The notes under the pieces were generated by a model. That model was not told where the DNA came from, did not search any database, and was given only the letters and a program-made list of their open reading frames with translations. From Oceanospirillaceae bacterium (lineage in GTDB: Bacteria > Pseudomonadota > Gammaproteobacteria > Pseudomonadales > Balneatricaceae), in contig JABSRB010000014.1 in NCBI GenBank assembly GCA_013215375.1, positions 55,417 through 119,416 on the forward strand: DNA of 64,000 nt. The letters are read 5' to 3'. The stretch's first letter is position 1. Each line of letters opens with the position of its first letter. Positions 12,467 to 22,666 of this stretch are shown one piece after another. The translations under genes were made by a program, and so were the position numbers.

Positions 12467-12753
12467 AACCGCTCGCCTTTACTTGGTGTGTTTTTTTGTA
12501 TAGAAATGAGTGACACTTTTGTGCCTGCCGCCACAAAGCGAAGCCGATTAGAAGCATTATTGTTTTATTACAATCACTTATGTGTGTTTTTGAAATATCA
12601 TACAGGCTTTGTTGATGATATGTCTTATTGGTAATTAAAATACTTTCTGCCATTTTTGGTGAATTGGTTAAGTAGTAATCAGCTAATACCTTTAGAGGGT
12701 TAATTGTTGTTATATTTTACGGCTCTCAAATATTATTAATTTGGAGTTACCCC

Positions 12754-13323
12754 ATGAAAAATAAAAAAATACTAATGATTACTGGCGATTTCACCGAGGA
12801 CTATGAAACCATGGTCCCCTTTCAGGCGCTGATTGCAATGGGGCATACTGTAGATGCTGTATGCCCAGATAAAAAAGCAGGGGATACTGTGGCCACTTGT
12901 ATTCATGATTTTGAGGGTGATCAAACTTATACTGAAAAGCGTGGCCACAACTTCACTTTAAACGCTAGTTTTTCCGATATAGAGCCAGCGCAGTACGATG
13001 CCTTGATTATTCCAGGGGGCAGAGCGCCGGAATACTTACGTTTGAATTCTGCAGTTTTAGATTATGTTCGACATTTTTTTGTTGAGAATAAGCCGGTTGC
13101 AACAGTCTGTCATGGATCTCAAATATTGAGTGCTGCAGGCGTATTAGAAGGTAGGATTTGCTCAGCGTATCCAGCATGTGAGCCTGAAGTCAGACAGAGC
13201 GGAGGGGAGTTTGCCGACATAGCTATAGATGCAGCCTATACTGATGGTAACTTAGTTTCAGCACCCGCTTGGCCTGCACACCCAGCATGGCTAGCGCAAT
13301 TTCAAACGCTGCTACAAAAGTAG
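12754..13323 (+). CDS. DJ-1/PfpI family protein (glutamine amidotransferase fold)
   Basis: A 189-residue protein of the DJ-1/PfpI superfamily. The nucleophile elbow ATVCHGSQ puts the conserved Cys at 119 followed by His120, and the conserved acidic residue lies in the TEDYE segment (about 15-18). Members include chaperones, peptidases and candidate glyoxalase/deglycase enzymes that respond to reactive carbonyls; which applies here is not decidable. The start is fixed by a GGAG just upstream. It is monocistronic or paired with the small gene 55 bases downstream. Confidence 0.9.
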   Translation: MKNKKILMITGDFTEDYETMVPFQALIAMGHTVDAVCPDKKAGDTVATCIHDFEGDQTYTEKRGHNFTLNASFSDIEPAQYDALIIPGGRAPEYLRLNSAVLDYVRHFFVENKPVATVCHGSQILSAAGVLEGRICSAYPACEPEVRQSGGEFADIAIDAAYTDGNLVSAPAWPAHPAWLAQFQTLLQK

Positions 13324-13378
13324 GCTATATGGCGATAATAGTGTCGTAAAGGCACTTTATTTAAATAGAGGAGGCAGG

Positions 13379-13729
13379 ATGTGTAGATTATTTATAGGTG
13401 CAGACCCCCAGCTATGGGATTCAAGCACTAAATCTTTACGTATTGATGGCATGGTCACAAGCGTGCGCTTAGAAAATTATTTTTGGTCAATATTGACAGA
13501 AATATCAATGCGAGATCACATGAATATCCCGCAATTGCTCTGTAAGCTCTATCATGAATCTATTGATGCCGGTCATGACTTAGGTAATTACAGCTCTTTT
13601 TTACGTGTTTGCTGTTGCCGTTATCTGGCCCTTCAATTAAGTGGTCATATACCGCTAGATCACAAAATCCCGCTTTCAGATGTGCCGGTTGAGAAAGCAT
13701 TAAGCAGCGAAGCCAAACACATTCACTAA
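13379..13729 (+). CDS. Ribbon-helix-helix domain protein
   Basis: A 116-residue protein preceded by a strong GGAGG-type site. The segment LRIDGMVTSVRLENYFWSIL with the following helices (about 20-95) matches the small ribbon-helix-helix family often annotated in proteobacteria. The strand TSVRLE would contact DNA or mediate dimerisation. The motif CCCRY in the last helix is odd for a cytoplasmic protein and could bind a metal. It could regulate its DJ-1 neighbour, but there is no direct evidence. Confidence 0.7.
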   Translation: MCRLFIGADPQLWDSSTKSLRIDGMVTSVRLENYFWSILTEISMRDHMNIPQLLCKLYHESIDAGHDLGNYSSFLRVCCCRYLALQLSGHIPLDHKIPLSDVPVEKALSSEAKHIH

Positions 13730-13753
13730 AGGTTAACGGTTGTTTAACCAAGC

Positions 13754-15961
13754 TTATATCTTAAAGCGCTCAACTAATTTCTTTAATTGTGATGAGGTTT
13801 GATCTAAGTTTTCACTGGCCGTGACATTTTTAGCGGCTATGGTGCTGGTCTGTTGGGTATATTCACCTATTTCTTCTAATTTGGTGGAAATATCTTCAAC
13901 GCTGCTAATTCTTGAATGTGTCGCGCTCTCTATCTCCTTGTTCACTTGAGATATATCAATTACTTTTTGAGCAGTGCTCTCTAGTGCTTTGTAAACTTGC
14001 TCGGTCGCCTGTACGTTATCATCGACACTGAGCATCCCCTTGGCGATAATTGAAGCGCCTGTCTCTGCATTATGTTGCAGCTTCTCAATCAGCGCCTGTA
14101 TTTCAATGGTGGCGTTGCTGGTATTCTTTGCCAGCTGTCTCACTTCATCGGCCACTACCGCAAACCCTCTTCCTTGATCGCCTGCTCTGGCAGCTTCAAT
14201 GGCAGCATTTAAGGCGAGTAAGTTGGTTTGTTCAGCGACATCACGAATAACATTTAATATCTTACCAATATCATCACTATCCGTTTTTAAAAGTAACATT
14301 GAATGCTCTGCGGCACTGATGGTCTCGGATAGTAGTGATATTTTATCCACTGAGACATTAATGCTCGACATGCTAAGTTGCACCGCCTTTTCTGCTGAAT
14401 TGGCGTTCTCTACAGCAACGGAGGTGTTATCTGCGACTGATTTAAACATTTCTGTTAGCTGTTGTGTTTCTAAAATTATTTCCCGGGTAATTTGATCTTG
14501 CTTAACCAGTGATTTTTGCGTTTGCAAAGAGGTACTATTCATATTGCTAGCACTACTGGCTATCTCTTCGCCGGCTTCTTTCATGTCTCTAACATTTTCG
14601 TTCAAACCTAGTACCAACAAATTTACGCTGTTGATTAATTGCTTAAGCTCTCCTATCGCCCCTTTGTCATTTATATGTGTGGTCAAATCGTTATCAGAGA
14701 CCCGCTGCACCCCAGTAACAAAACGACTTAATGGTTTAATTATCCAACGTCTTAACATCAAGATAATAAGCACGCTTAACATTAGCGCGATAATACAGAC
14801 CCCAATGATTAATACTGGGATTGTTTTGGCGTTCTGTTCTGCTTGTTGCGCTCGATTCTGGGCTATGTCTAGTTGGCCGCTTTGATCACCGGAGACCTTT
14901 GCCTGCATCGTTTCGATTGACTGGGAGATGTTATTAGAGACCTTGGGGATAACACTGAGGGAAACACCAAGCTCTTGTAAATTTAGCGTCAATAAATCTG
15001 CAAATAATTGATTGGCCTGATTCGCTTTTGACACTATAGCAATCGACTGTTCAATGATTAGGTTGCCCTGTTGGTTAATTACTTTTTGTTTATCTATTTG
15101 CGCTTTAGATTGTTTGGTGAAGTCCAGTGCAGTCACAATGCCTTGCTTCGCTAGTGAGTTTGCTTGGTCAGCTATTTTTGCTGCCAAAACAGCTATTTTT
15201 TCACCTTTTAAAATGACTGCTTTCGATGAGGATGTCGTTATCTCTAGAGCTGTTAGTTTATTCATTTTTCGCAGTGAACTGCGATAAGGCCGCAGTTGTT
15301 TTTTGATGTTGATCAAATCATTACGCAGTTCTTTGGTCACGGCTATTTTATGTGTCAATTTGGTGGTTGCAGAGAGTAATCTAAACAAGGTTTTTATATT
15401 TGACTCTGCTACTTTTAGTGCTTTTGGGTTCGAGTTTATTATTTTGTAACTGTTTACTAAAAGTTGCATGCTCTCGCGATCAATCTGCTGCGCAGTATCA
15501 ATCAGTTTTTGAAAGGGGCCGCTGATTAACAATAAATTTTCTTCTATTTTCCCGGTCGCACTATTAATCACCACTAGCCCTTTGTTGTTTTTAGCGGCGA
15601 TATCGGAAAACTGTTGAAGTGCTTTATCTATGTCGGCATTAGCCTGTTGATTCTTTTGTAGCTGGGTTTCTAGCTTATTTAACTTAACATATGCCTGTTC
15701 AGCTGCTGATAGCTCGGAGACTTGAGCGGTGAGGTCTTCCAAAGTGGAAATAGCCTCGCCCATACCGCTTTGCACACTGGTTATCTGGGAGCGTAAAAAA
15801 TCAAGATCACTACTCAACTTGGCTGTCCCAAAATAGGCAATGGCACCAATAATGAATAGGATAATAGCTAAACTATAAACGGCACTTTGAATAAAGAAGC
15901 CAATTGACCAATTTGTTTTATTGCTTGATAGCTGAGATTTCATAGTGAGAACCCGATACAT
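13754..15961 (-). CDS. Methyl-accepting chemotaxis protein with long periplasmic helical domain
   Basis: A 735-residue chemoreceptor. The first membrane helix (about 22-44) is followed by about 330 residues of heptad-rich, helical periplasmic sequence, a second helix ([18 protein letters not shown], about 380), a HAMP domain, and a cytoplasmic coiled coil whose hairpin tip reads [18 protein letters not shown] and [10 protein letters not shown]. It relays ligand binding to the CheA-CheW complex. The periplasmic region is longer than in the common four-helix or Cache receptors. An in-frame ATG at 15943 could be the true start, since neither start has a clear ribosome binding site. It ends close to the convergent small gene upstream. 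Confidence 0.92.
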   Translation of the reverse strand: MYRVLTMKSQLSSNKTNWSIGFFIQSAVYSLAIILFIIGAIAYFGTAKLSSDLDFLRSQITSVQSGMGEAISTLEDLTAQVSELSAAEQAYVKLNKLETQLQKNQQANADIDKALQQFSDIAAKNNKGLVVINSATGKIEENLLLISGPFQKLIDTAQQIDRESMQLLVNSYKIINSNPKALKVAESNIKTLFRLLSATTKLTHKIAVTKELRNDLINIKKQLRPYRSSLRKMNKLTALEITTSSSKAVILKGEKIAVLAAKIADQANSLAKQGIVTALDFTKQSKAQIDKQKVINQQGNLIIEQSIAIVSKANQANQLFADLLTLNLQELGVSLSVIPKVSNNISQSIETMQAKVSGDQSGQLDIAQNRAQQAEQNAKTIPVLIIGVCIIALMLSVLIILMLRRWIIKPLSRFVTGVQRVSDNDLTTHINDKGAIGELKQLINSVNLLVLGLNENVRDMKEAGEEIASSASNMNSTSLQTQKSLVKQDQITREIILETQQLTEMFKSVADNTSVAVENANSAEKAVQLSMSSINVSVDKISLLSETISAAEHSMLLLKTDSDDIGKILNVIRDVAEQTNLLALNAAIEAARAGDQGRGFAVVADEVRQLAKNTSNATIEIQALIEKLQHNAETGASIIAKGMLSVDDNVQATEQVYKALESTAQKVIDISQVNKEIESATHSRISSVEDISTKLEEIGEYTQQTSTIAAKNVTASENLDQTSSQLKKLVERFKI

Positions 15962-16213
15962 TTTAAAAACTATTATTGATCTGATTGTATATCAAGGTTA
16001 GTGTCTTTTTGCTGTTATTACAAGCGAGACCTATGCTGATTTTTTACTATATCTCAATGGTTTACCTGTTTGATATAGATATATATTGACGTTTAAGTAG
16101 CTCATAAACCTCTAAATTCATGGGTTTTCACAATGTTTTGGGACGGGTCTGACACAGAGCAAAATTGTTGCTGCTCGCAAGCTTATCACCACCATGTCTT
16201 GATCAATATCTAT

Positions 16214-16897
16214 CTAGCAACCTTGTTGATCCAAAAAATTTTGCAAAGAGATATCCGCCTGTTCTAGATACGTTTCTTCATTTCGCAATAACGATTTTAT
16301 TCTATCCAGGCGAAACGACCGGTAGTCTTCTCGCAATTCGCACCATCCTACTAGAGTCCAAACTTTACCCCAAAAGATTAAGCCTAGAGGTCTTACTTTA
16401 CGGTTTGAGAGCTGTTTAGATTCTGTTTCATACTCTAAATTTAAAATGTTTTTGTTTTTAATGGCAGCGCGTATCTGTTCACCGAATTTTGCGTTTTCAT
16501 TCGTTGAGAAATCAGGTACTAACATCCATTCAGGTTTAATGGCGTGATCAAAATGTAATTTATCTGGCAGTATTGCCTGAATTTTACAAAGCGCACTATC
16601 AGCGGCAATACCTAGTTGTGTATCGGCAAAGCGCTGAACCATCCTCACTCCCAACAGCAGTGCTTCTAATTCTTGGGGGCTAAACATTAGCGGTGGTATG
16701 GAAAATCCGGGTTTAAGCCGGTAGCCAACCCCTGCTTCACCTTCGATAGGTACTCCGGATAATGTAAGCGCCTGAATGTCTCTGTATATGGTCCTATCAG
16801 AGACATCAAAGTATTCAGCGAGAGTTTGCGCGGTTATAACAGTTCTCCTGCCGCGCATCAGTGTTAATAACTGAAATAACCGTTCTGCTTTACGCAT
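16214..16897 (-). CDS. WYL-domain transcriptional regulator, YafY type
   Basis: A 227-residue regulator with an N-terminal winged helix-turn-helix (about 1-60; LAEYFDVSDRTIYRDIQAL) and a C-terminal WYL-type ligand-sensing domain (about 135-205). The end is shorter than in WYL proteins with the full C-terminal extension. It lies 76 bases downstream of the ABM-fold gene on the same strand, as often seen where such a regulator controls its partner gene. Confidence 0.88.
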   Translation of the reverse strand: MRKAERLFQLLTLMRGRRTVITAQTLAEYFDVSDRTIYRDIQALTLSGVPIEGEAGVGYRLKPGFSIPPLMFSPQELEALLLGVRMVQRFADTQLGIAADSALCKIQAILPDKLHFDHAIKPEWMLVPDFSTNENAKFGEQIRAAIKNKNILNLEYETESKQLSNRKVRPLGLIFWGKVWTLVGWCELREDYRSFRLDRIKSLLRNEETYLEQADISLQNFLDQQGC

Positions 16898-16924
16898 TTT
16901 TTTTCCTAGGTTGCTAGCCTCAGT

Positions 16925-16962
16925 CCAGAAGCTATGAGCGACATAGGTGCTATAGCTTCTGG
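16925..16962. promoter_or_regulatory. Inverted repeat between the ABM-fold gene and the WYL regulator
   Basis: CCAGAAGCTAT (16925-16935) is exactly complementary to ATAGCTTCTGG (16952-16962) around a 16-base loop. No T tract follows on the minus strand, so it is more likely an attenuator, RNA-stabilising hairpin or operator than a terminator. Confidence 0.4.
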
Positions 16963-16973
16963 ATGAGTACTCG

Positions 16974-17294
16974 TTATGCTGCCAATTCCTTGGCTAGTAT
17001 TTCAGATAATGCCGGCATATTTTGTTTTTTACAGGATGCTAAATCTATCAAGGGCATCATTTGTTGACAGATAGATGAGTTATCAAAAGCGGTTGCGGCT
17101 TTTGCTGCACATTGTTGATCTTTCCAGTAGATAATATCAAACCAAGTTCCCTCGCCGTCACTACTTAATGAGCGGTATAAAAATCCAGGTTGGTCATTCA
17201 AAAATGTTTCCATGGCTGCATTGGTTGATACCAGTTGTTGCTCGTTAACAGTTGGTAGAAGTTTAAAGGTCACTATTTCTATGTTAGTTGTCAT
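16974..17294 (-). CDS. Antibiotic biosynthesis monooxygenase (ABM)-fold small protein
   Basis: A 106-residue protein with the dimeric alpha/beta-barrel pattern: strand IEIVTFKLLP, helix with AMETFLNDQPGFLYRSL, strand TWFDIIYWKD, then a helix. Family members are small quinol monooxygenases or stress proteins, and the substrate here is unknown. The WYL regulator follows on the same strand and a palindrome lies upstream, so it is likely its regulated partner. Confidence 0.75.
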   Translation of the reverse strand: MTTNIEIVTFKLLPTVNEQQLVSTNAAMETFLNDQPGFLYRSLSSDGEGTWFDIIYWKDQQCAAKAATAFDNSSICQQMMPLIDLASCKKQNMPALSEILAKELAA

Positions 17295-17373
17295 AATTTT
17301 TCCTCACAATGGTAGATTCCCCTAAGCTCTATGACTGAACTTAGGGTTTTGGAGTGGTTATGATAACTAGTTA

Positions 17374-17397
17374 CTCCTGACAGCATTGTGTCAGGAG
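17374..17397. promoter_or_regulatory. Candidate operator for the WYL regulator
   Basis: A perfect nine-base inverted repeat, CTCCTGACA / TGTCAGGAG, separated by six bases, sits 80 bases upstream of the ABM-fold gene and 88 bases upstream of the divergent lipoprotein gene. Its symmetry and spacing suit a dimeric regulator. Assignment to the adjacent WYL protein is inference. Confidence 0.5.
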
Positions 17398-17484
17398 AGT
17401 TGTGTTCGTCTATTTTAAATTTTTGAATTGTATAATCAAGAATTTATAGTATCTTGGCTGTTACAGATTCACTAGGAAATAAAT

Positions 17485-18114
17485 ATGCCGAGTTTAGGAT
17501 CAATAACAAAGTCAACTAAAGTGATTGTCACGACCATTGCTGTTTTAACATTACAAGGGTGTGCTAGTTATAAGCCCGCAAATACACTTAACTTATGTTC
17601 TATTTTTGAGGGCAATGTAAGTTGGTATAAAGATGCAAAAGCTGCGAATGAGCGTTGGGGCACGCCGATACCTGTGATGATGTCCATCATGCAACAAGAA
17701 TCCAATTTTGTTGACGATGCAAAACCTGGCTACAAATATTTTTTATGGGTTATTCCCGCCGGTCGAGTTTCAAGTGCCTATGGATATTCTCAAGCCTTAA
17801 ATGCCGTCTGGGGTGAGTACAAAAGTGCCAATGGAAAGTGGGGTGCTGACCGCGATGATTTTACTGACGCTATTGATTTTATTGGTTGGTATACAGCGGG
17901 CACTCAGCGAATGACGGGTGTATCTAAATGGGATGCTTATGGACAATATTTAGCCTACCACGAGGGGCGTGGGGGTTATAATAAAAAGAGTTATAACAAA
18001 AAGCCTTGGCTGTTAGGTGTAGCAAACAAAGTTAAAGGGCGTGCTAGTAATTACACTAGCCAGTTAAAGCAATGCCAATCATCACTTGATAGCCGCACTA
18101 AGGGTTGGTTCTAA
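17485..18114 (+). CDS. Lysozyme-like/transglycosylase SLT-fold lipoprotein
   Basis: A 209-residue putative lipoprotein. A signal segment ends in the lipobox LTLQGC, with Cys26 as the lipidated residue. The rest resembles the SLT-type lysozyme fold: a helix with MMSIMQQESNF, whose Glu is the likely catalytic acid, then SSAYGYSQALNAVWGEYK and a region with YLAYHEGRGGY. It probably cleaves or binds peptidoglycan from the envelope. A substantial AT-rich gap follows, so it seems monocistronic. Confidence 0.8.
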   Translation: MPSLGSITKSTKVIVTTIAVLTLQGCASYKPANTLNLCSIFEGNVSWYKDAKAANERWGTPIPVMMSIMQQESNFVDDAKPGYKYFLWVIPAGRVSSAYGYSQALNAVWGEYKSANGKWGADRDDFTDAIDFIGWYTAGTQRMTGVSKWDAYGQYLAYHEGRGGYNKKSYNKKPWLLGVANKVKGRASNYTSQLKQCQSSLDSRTKGWF

Positions 18115-18836
18115 ATCTAGATTTTATCTTCTAATCAATCAGTTAGGTGTTTAACTAGTTATTGTCGATAATTAGTTAAGCAGTCTTTCTGCTCTGCTCT
18201 GCCGTACATCTTCTAATGAGAACCGTGTATTAGCTTCCTTTGTTGAGGCATGATTTTTAACTGTGCGTTGTAAGTCTTTGTATTTAAATGTTTTAATAAA
18301 TATTATTCATTACGATTCTTGCTGTTTTTGCTCTGTTTGTTTTAGATTTCAAATGATATATTAATTTTCAGTAAATATAGGGCTGGTGATGGTTATTGCA
18401 GATAATTAATCAGACTTTATAACGCGTTAAAAGTATCTGACCTTTTCTACTGTAAACTTGTAAATACTCCTAAAATTATACCTGGTTGTCATATTGCTTT
18501 ATTATCAATAATTTACGAGTAAGTTAGTGTTTGTTAACATGCAGTTAGTGTTCACTATTTCTATTTTCCGGCCTATATTTGCACAATTTTCTGTTACTGA
18601 TTTGGCAGGTCTAGGATTATTAACGTTCAATTTATTAATTTTCTGGCCGTAGCGTTTGGATTCTGTGAGTGGATTTTTTTAATTCACATACTTGAATAGA
18701 ATTTTATAATAATTGGTGAGGGATTTTTGATAGCGTTTTTGAGAGGAGTTGTAAGTTTAAGTTATTATTCTAAGTAGTTGTTTTTAAGGTATTAAATGGC
18801 TATTTCGATGTTTTTCGCCGAAATAGCCATTATCAA
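18115..18836. other. 722-base AT-rich intergenic region without recognised genes
   Basis: No frame on either strand gives a recognisable product or a long ORF. It is convergent between the lipoprotein gene and glyS. The only clear structure is the hairpin at 18795-18831 next to glyS. It may be the eroded remains of a lost gene, but no homology was recognised. Confidence 0.5.
18795..18831. terminator. Bidirectional-type hairpin after glyS
   Basis: AATGGCTATTTCG (18795-18807) pairs with CGAAATAGCCATT (18819-18831), a 13-bp stem just after the glyS stop. The T-rich side is weak on both strands, so it is a probable rather than certain terminator. Confidence 0.65.
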
Positions 18837-20918
18837 TTAATTTAGCAGCGAGATATCCGCTATCTTTAAAAATTGTTGACGTAGCTGACTCAATAGTAAA
18901 ATTCGATTTTGCTGAACTTTTTGGTCATCCACCATTACCATCACATCGGCAAAGAATTGATCGATAGGGCCTTGTAATGCAGCAAGTAAAGTAAGTGCTC
19001 CCTGATAGTCGCCAGCCTCAAAGACGGGTTCAAGCTTCTCTATCAATGATGTAAGTTGTGAGTGGAGCGCTATTTCTGATGCTTCAGTCAATAGCGACGT
19101 ATCGATATTTTGATTGGCGTTGGGTATTTGCTTATCAATAATATTAGAAACGCGTTTGTTGGCAGCGGCTAAAGAATTGGCAGCGGGTAAACTTCTGAAG
19201 TGCTCGACGGCATTAATACGTTTGTCAAAATCCAAAGGTTTGGTCGGTGCTAATTTTGCAACAGCAAGATATGTATCAATCCGAACCTTGCGGTCTTCAT
19301 AATAGGCTCTTAGTCGCTCTAACATAAAGGATACAACTTGTTCTATTATGCTATTGCGATCATCTACGGCTATTGCCTTGTGCTGCTTAACCGCTAAGCT
19401 GACCAGATCTTTTAAATCTATGTCTAAGTTCTTCTCGATGATGATTCTAAGCACACCTAGAGTCGCTCGGCGAAGCGCAAAGGGATCTTTTGATCCTGTC
19501 GGGGGTTGACCAATACCAAACATGCCTGTGAGAGTGTCTAGGCGGTCGGCAAGTGCTAACGTGATTCCTGTCTTGGATTCAGGCAGCTCGTCACCGGCAA
19601 ATTTTGGTAGGTACTGTTCGTTGATTGCCTGGGCAACTTCAATGTCTTCACCATCATTTAATGCATAGTGATAACCCATTAGGCCCTGTAAATCGGTAAA
19701 TTCGAACACCATGTCGGTGATTAAATCTGCTTTTGCCAGTAGCGCTGCCCGTGCAGCTTTAGTGGGATCAGAGCCAATGATGTTGGAAATGTGACCGGCC
19801 AGTTCGGAGATTCGCTCGGATTTCTCGTAAACGGTGCCTAATTGCTGTTGGAAAACGATATTCTTTAATTTTTCACAGCGAGCTTCTAAGCTAATCTTTT
19901 TGTCATTTTCGAAAAAGAATTTAGCATCGGCTAAGCGCGGGCGGATTACTTTTTCGTTACCGCTGATCACTTTGGCAGGATCTTTAGACTCAATATTGCT
20001 GACAGTGATGAAGTAGGGCATCAGCTTGTTGTTACTATCAACAGTGTGGAAATACTTTTGATGCTCTTTCATTGAGAGTATGAGTGCTTCTTGCGGCACC
20101 GATAAAAACTCGACGTCAAAGGCTCCTGTCAACGCGACTGGCCATTCATTAAGGCCTGTCACTTCATCGAGTAAGTCATCATCAATTTGTGGTATGCCAT
20201 TGATTTTATTGGTTTGTTCTATTACTTGAGCGTTGATAATTGCTTTGCGTTTGGCGAAGTCAGCGATGACGTAAGCTTTCTCTAGCGCTTTTTCATAGTC
20301 TGCAGGAGTGTTTATAACTATATCGTCTCTATGGTGAAAACGATGACCGCGGCTTTTGTTGCCGGCTGTCACACCTAGAATCGTACAGTCGATGACCTTG
20401 TCACCAAACAACATCACTAGCCACTGTACAGGGCGGACAAATTCTATTCTGTTTGCTCCCCAGCGCATGCGTTTTGCAATAGGTAATTTAGCCAGTGATT
20501 GATTGATGATCTCTGGCAATAGCTGTTCAAGTGGCTTGGCAGCCAGCTGCTGTAAATAGGATATTTTGCCGTTAATGTCGCTCAGGTCTTCAATGCTTGC
20601 GTTGTTCTTTTTGGCAAAGCCGAGTAAGGCTTTAGTTGGGTTGCCATCTGTGTCGTAACAAATTTTGATGGGTGGACCTTGAACGAGGTTTTCAGATCCT
20701 GGAACCTCTGTCACTAAGCCGGTAATTTTAATGGCCAGACGGCGTGGCGATGCGTAGCTGTTCACCTGTAAATCTGCTAATAACGTTTTTGCTTCACGAC
20801 CAAATTCTGCTTTTATGCCATCAATGACATTAGCGGTAAAGGCTTTGGATAGTTTCTGTAACGATTTAGGAGGTAGTTCAGCAGTTCCCAATTCGACTAA
20901 AAAATCTAGGGTGGCCAT
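18837..20918 (-). CDS. glyS: Glycine--tRNA ligase beta subunit
   Basis: The large subunit of the bacterial alpha2-beta2 glycyl-tRNA synthetase, responsible for tRNA recognition. The 693-residue length, the start LDFLVELGTAELPPKSL, the central HD-like region (ALNDGEDIEVAQAINEQYLP), and the C-terminal anticodon-binding part fit. Its ATG overlaps the glyQ stop by one base (TAATG), so the two are translationally coupled. The hairpin at 18795-18831 follows. Confidence 0.98.
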   Translation of the reverse strand: MATLDFLVELGTAELPPKSLQKLSKAFTANVIDGIKAEFGREAKTLLADLQVNSYASPRRLAIKITGLVTEVPGSENLVQGPPIKICYDTDGNPTKALLGFAKKNNASIEDLSDINGKISYLQQLAAKPLEQLLPEIINQSLAKLPIAKRMRWGANRIEFVRPVQWLVMLFGDKVIDCTILGVTAGNKSRGHRFHHRDDIVINTPADYEKALEKAYVIADFAKRKAIINAQVIEQTNKINGIPQIDDDLLDEVTGLNEWPVALTGAFDVEFLSVPQEALILSMKEHQKYFHTVDSNNKLMPYFITVSNIESKDPAKVISGNEKVIRPRLADAKFFFENDKKISLEARCEKLKNIVFQQQLGTVYEKSERISELAGHISNIIGSDPTKAARAALLAKADLITDMVFEFTDLQGLMGYHYALNDGEDIEVAQAINEQYLPKFAGDELPESKTGITLALADRLDTLTGMFGIGQPPTGSKDPFALRRATLGVLRIIIEKNLDIDLKDLVSLAVKQHKAIAVDDRNSIIEQVVSFMLERLRAYYEDRKVRIDTYLAVAKLAPTKPLDFDKRINAVEHFRSLPAANSLAAANKRVSNIIDKQIPNANQNIDTSLLTEASEIALHSQLTSLIEKLEPVFEAGDYQGALTLLAALQGPIDQFFADVMVMVDDQKVQQNRILLLSQLRQQFLKIADISLLN

Positions 20919-21880
20919 TATTTATTCTCCTCTAGAGCGGCTAGTGCTTCTTTACGTATGTTTTCTTCAGCTAATGGGAAACCTAATTTAGCGCGCGAAG
21001 CCAAGTAAGCCTCTGCAACTCCACGGGTTAATGTGCGAACTCTTAAGATAAACCGCTGACGCTCAGTCACTGAAATTGCCTTGCGGGCATCCAACAAGTT
21101 AAAGGTATGTGATGCTTTGAGTGTCTGTTCATAAGCGGGCAGGGGCAAGTTTGCGGCTAATAACTTATTGCATTCGCGTTCGTGGAAGTCAAACGTTGAG
21201 AATAGATGTTCAACATCCGCATGCTCAAAATTGTAAGTAGACTGTTCTATTTCATTTTGATGGAACACGTCGCCATAGGTGACTGTACTGCCATCGGGGT
21301 TTACTGCCCATATTAGGTCATACACACTATCAACATCTTGGATATACATTGCCAAGCGCTCTAAGCCGTAAGTAAGCTCTCCTGTTACAGGATAGCATTC
21401 TAAGCCGCCCACTTGCTGGAAATAGGTGAATTGTGACACTTCCATACCATCTAGCCATACTTCCCAGCCAAGGCCCCATGCGCCGAGTGTGGGAGACTCC
21501 CAATTGTCTTCGACAAATCTAATGTCGTGTACTAGAGGGTCTACCCCCAATGCTTCCAGTGAGCCCAAGTATAGCTCTTGAATGTTATCTGGAGATGGCT
21601 TGAGTACCGTTTGAAATTGATAGTAGTGCTGTAGTCTATTGGGGTTTTCACCGTAGCGACCATCAGTAGGTCTTCTACTAGGCTGCACGTAGGCGGCCTT
21701 CCAAGATTCAGGCCCTATAGCACGCAAGAACGTTGCTGGGTGAAAGGTACCGGCACCCACTTCCATATCTAGTGGCTGAATAACCACACAGCCGTGTGCT
21801 GACCAATAGCTTTGTAATCTTTGTATTAAATCTTGGAATGACGTTCCTTTAGGTACCGGCGTTGCAGTCACAGTGTTCAC
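20918..21880 (-). CDS. glyQ: Glycine--tRNA ligase alpha subunit
   Basis: Catalytic subunit of heteromeric glycyl-tRNA synthetase, with the class II core. At 320 residues it shows [36 protein letters not shown] and [20 protein letters not shown], all diagnostic. It is co-transcribed with glyS and conserved in this position in the Pseudomonas origin region. Confidence 0.98.
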   Translation of the reverse strand: MNTVTATPVPKGTSFQDLIQRLQSYWSAHGCVVIQPLDMEVGAGTFHPATFLRAIGPESWKAAYVQPSRRPTDGRYGENPNRLQHYYQFQTVLKPSPDNIQELYLGSLEALGVDPLVHDIRFVEDNWESPTLGAWGLGWEVWLDGMEVSQFTYFQQVGGLECYPVTGELTYGLERLAMYIQDVDSVYDLIWAVNPDGSTVTYGDVFHQNEIEQSTYNFEHADVEHLFSTFDFHERECNKLLAANLPLPAYEQTLKASHTFNLLDARKAISVTERQRFILRVRTLTRGVAEAYLASRAKLGFPLAEENIRKEALAALEENK

Positions 21881-22068
21881 CTGTTCTTAATATTCAATAA
21901 AGATGAATCAGGCTTAAACCTAAGTCATCAAGGGTCTAATGAAAAACTTTTAACAATGAAAAAATTAGCGCTAAATTATACATCATTCTAGCGGTCACCG
22001 AATGACAAACTTTATTTTTCTCAATATAAGCTAATCACTTCTTTTATATTGAGAAGCTGTGCTGCAAA

Positions 22069-22515
22069 TTAATAGTCTAATGTTAGATAGCGGAGTATTT
22101 CTATGACTTGATCGGTGTTTTCGGCCACGGCACTGGCTGCTGCGTCTATCTCTTTTAGTGGATGGATTAGGTCATTACTATGCTCAACTATCAGTGATTT
22201 ACCTTTGGCAATGGCGAGGCCTGCATCAAATGCTGCATTCCATTGCTTGTATTTAGGACCAAAACGAACCACTACAATGTCGGCACGTTCTATTGCGTGC
22301 ATCAATCGCACGCTGTTTATTTTGGCGGCTTTATGGTCCTTCCAAAAAGGTTGTGGCTCTTCACCCAGTATCTGTTTACCACAATTATCACTGGAGTCAT
22401 GATCTGTATTGGGTGTGAGTAGTGTGATGGGTAAGCCTTGATCTTCCACGGCCTGTTTTATCTTATCGCGCCAGTCGCTGTGTATCTCGCCAGATAGGTA
22501 TACGTTGTAGTGCAT
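22069..22515 (-). CDS. YtoQ family protein
   Basis: A 148-residue protein matching the YtoQ family: N-terminal YLSGEIHSDWRDKIKQA, central NKADxV-like ERADIVVVRFGPKYKQWNAAFDAGLAIAKGKSLI, and C-terminal HPLKEIDAAA. The fold resembles nucleoside 2-deoxyribosyltransferase-like proteins, but no activity has been assigned to my knowledge. It starts with an ATG preceded by AAGGAG and stands alone on the minus strand. It interrupts the usual order between glyQ and the acyltransferase, where Pseudomonas has tag. Confidence 0.85.
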   Translation of the reverse strand: MHYNVYLSGEIHSDWRDKIKQAVEDQGLPITLLTPNTDHDSSDNCGKQILGEEPQPFWKDHKAAKINSVRLMHAIERADIVVVRFGPKYKQWNAAFDAGLAIAKGKSLIVEHSNDLIHPLKEIDAAASAVAENTDQVIEILRYLTLDY

Positions 22516-22666
22516 ATTGTGCTCCTTATGGTTTTTGTTTTTTGCCCGTCTATTTATATAGATTCTGCATCAGTAGTCTAGCTATTGTGGTTATTTTTGT
22601 TGGGTGTGACTTGCCTTTGATGAACCTTTATAATGTTCGATTTGTTTTACAAGGCTCTCTCATATC

